Part shown: positions 62,432-64,000 of the stretch, piece after piece
Layout of the letters: each line of letters starts with the position of its first letter
Position numbering within the stretch: the first letter of the stretch is position 1
Source of the DNA: Amblyomma americanum
Taxonomy: Eukaryota; Arthropoda; Arachnida; Ixodida; Ixodidae
DNA length: 64,000 nt
Reading direction: 5' to 3'
NCBI RefSeq assembly: GCF_052857255.1
Contig: NC_135504.1
Coordinates: 135,830,929-135,894,928 of the forward strand
Program-made: the position numbers and the translations under genes
Notes under the pieces: generated by a model
Told to the model about the DNA's origin: nothing
Seen by the model: the letters and a program-made list of their open reading frames with translations, nothing else
The model's database searches: none

Positions 62432-64000
62432 ATGCTCACGAGGGGAAAGAGTAAGGTACTCGCGCCAGAGATGGATGATAGCACGACTAGGGGAGTGTGC
62501 GAGGCAAGCACGCAAAGGGGTGAACCTGTACGCAATATGCAAATCCAAATGGAAATTGAGAAGATGAGGCTAGAGAGGGCGAAAATTGAATTCGAGACAG
62601 AAATTACGCACACAAGGCACAGCTGATCTATCAGAAGGGAAAGAAGCAGTAAAATACTCCAAAATGCTGAGCAGTATACTGCCCCGAATGCCGAAAGAGG
62701 AGTCACTTATTCCGGGGTGGTTTGATTCCGTGGAGATGCTGTTCCACTCCTTCAGTGTACCGGAAAGCGTGCAATCCATCACCCTGATTCCTTACCTCAC
62801 TGACCGCATGCGATCAATGGCGATGCAAAATGGTACAAAAGAAATTATTCAATACAAACAGCTAAAGCAAATAATTTTGAGGGAACTGAGACTAAGCCCG
62901 GCAGAGTATAAAAGAATATTTGACACGGCTAAGAAAGGACCGCAGGAATCGTGGCGCCAGTTCGGCTACCGCCTTCGCCGTTACTACTCATATTACACTA
63001 GCAGTAGAAGAGTGACCGAAACGGAGGAGCTAATGGAGCTGGTAGTGGTGGATAAACTGAAAGAGGCACTGCCCAATGACGCGCTGCGACAGATAGCACT
63101 TCAGGAGAACAAAAGCTGGCTGAAAATCGACGAACTTACTGAAGTAGTCGAGGCTGTGGAGGGCAGTTGGGTGGAACCATCGGGAGCTAGCGTTCCGCGC
63201 ATGGGTATGATCAGTGGTGAAGTACGTAGAAGAAAGGAGATGGCTGGGGCATTGCCACTCCATGGACAAGAACAGATAGAGGTGAATAATGCGCCATTTA
63301 AAGCACAGACGACGATGCGCCAGTGTTACCGTTGTGGCCGACCAGGTCACATGGCTAGGGAGTGTCTAGAAACTGAAGAAAAAATAGAAAACGGAGGTTT
63401 AAGTGTTCGTGACGGTGCCACGGAGGGGCATTCTGCCGGCGGGGAATGGGAGCAGGAAAGAGGAGAAAAGGCTGCGTCATCTTTGTGCTACCGCTGTGGC
63501 CGTTCAGGACATATGGCCCGAGAATGCCTAGAGACAGAGGCTAGGAAGATTACCGCCAGAGTGATAGAAGTAGCCCCTCGCAGCGCTGAAATTCGGTGCC
63601 AGGGTCAGGAGCCAAAAGCGAGCACTCAGTTGGCGGGGACACATGTAGGCTATGTTCCTCTGTGTTCGGGCGAATCAGAAATCTTGGCGCGATTGGATTC
63701 GGGCACGGATATCACGGTTGTCAGGAGGTCACTGCTGCCGGAGGAAAGGGTAGATTCACGAGGGAAAGTCGCATTGAAGGGGGCCTTCGGACATCATATT
63801 GAGGCTGAGCTCGCGCATGTGCCGCTAAGGATCGATCGGGGGAGCCCACATGTTGCCATCTTGTGCGCAGTGACAGAGGAGTTGGCAAGCGAAATTGACT
63901 GCTTGTTAACAGTGAAGGACTATAATGAACTGGTCAAGCAGAAGCAACCACTGAGCACGGAGCATGAGAGCAGTGATGTTCGAGGCTCGCCTTTGTGGAC
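62432..64000 (+). mobile_element. Gypsy-type gag-protease, open at right edge
   Basis: ATG at 62432 starts a short frame (to 62626). After a one-base shift near 62610 the next frame stays open to the window end. It reads a capsid-like domain resembling the SCAN/CA-CTD fold (SWRQFGYRLRRYYSYY to about 63170) and two CCHC zinc knuckles (63324-63365 and 63486-63527, both CYRCGR-GHMARECLE). An aspartic protease start follows (LDSGTDITVV at 63694 on). RT and integrase lie beyond the edge. The shift could be a mutation or a programmed frameshift. Active state unknown. Confidence 0.85.

Overview
The window looks like nuclear DNA of a hard tick, most likely a metastriate (Rhipicephalus, Dermacentor, Hyalomma or Amblyomma type). 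Several copies of the tRNA-derived Ruka-type SINE described from Rhipicephalus are present. So are typical tick non-LTR elements, long tetranucleotide microsatellites, and one host gene split into small exons with GT/AG borders and large transposon-filled introns. There are no operons, no rRNA and no convincing functional tRNA gene.

Layout. Positions 1-9570 are a stack of non-LTR retrotransposons inserted into each other. A degraded minus-strand RTE-type element (about 7540-9570) was hit by a plus-strand LINE (7729-8916, ending in a 672-bp TATC array) and abuts a minus-strand LINE with ORF1 and ORF2 (7535 to about 1030). That LINE was itself split by another plus-strand LINE (2589-5373) with an 11-bp target duplication. 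A further LINE copy starts at about 1030 and runs off the left edge. Positions 9571-16900 are sparse: one Ruka SINE, a unit shared with 41.6 kb, and a LINE RT fragment (14190-15600) carrying an 860-bp insertion.

Positions 16921-34909 (minus strand) hold the only host gene I can support: seven phase-compatible exons for the C-terminal part of an SLC13/DASS-type carboxylate transporter. The ion- and substrate-binding motifs of the family are replaced although the frame is open. Its introns contain SINEs, an RTE tail, a fold-back element, a very young non-autonomous LTR retrotransposon (27084-30435) and a MITE. Fragments that look like paralogous exons lie at 50.3, 53.4 and 54.05 kb, so a small cluster of such transporters probably existed here.

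Positions 34910-46430 are non-coding, with a TIR element, a minisatellite, a second MITE, and a 1.4-kb ATCT/CCAT microsatellite. Positions 46440-49150 carry broken, frameshifted coding pieces. Part of them resembles P74 (PIF-0), an envelope protein of nudivirus/baculovirus-type large DNA viruses; I read this block as a probable endogenous viral element, itself hit by a SINE.

Positions 54940-59620 are a nearly complete CR1/L2-type LINE on the minus strand, with an intact PHD-finger ORF1, a lightly damaged ORF2 and 243-bp tandem 5' monomers. Next come an R2-like LINE fragment (59660-60995) and the 5' part of a Gypsy-type LTR element (about 61000-64000, gag and protease, open at the right edge).
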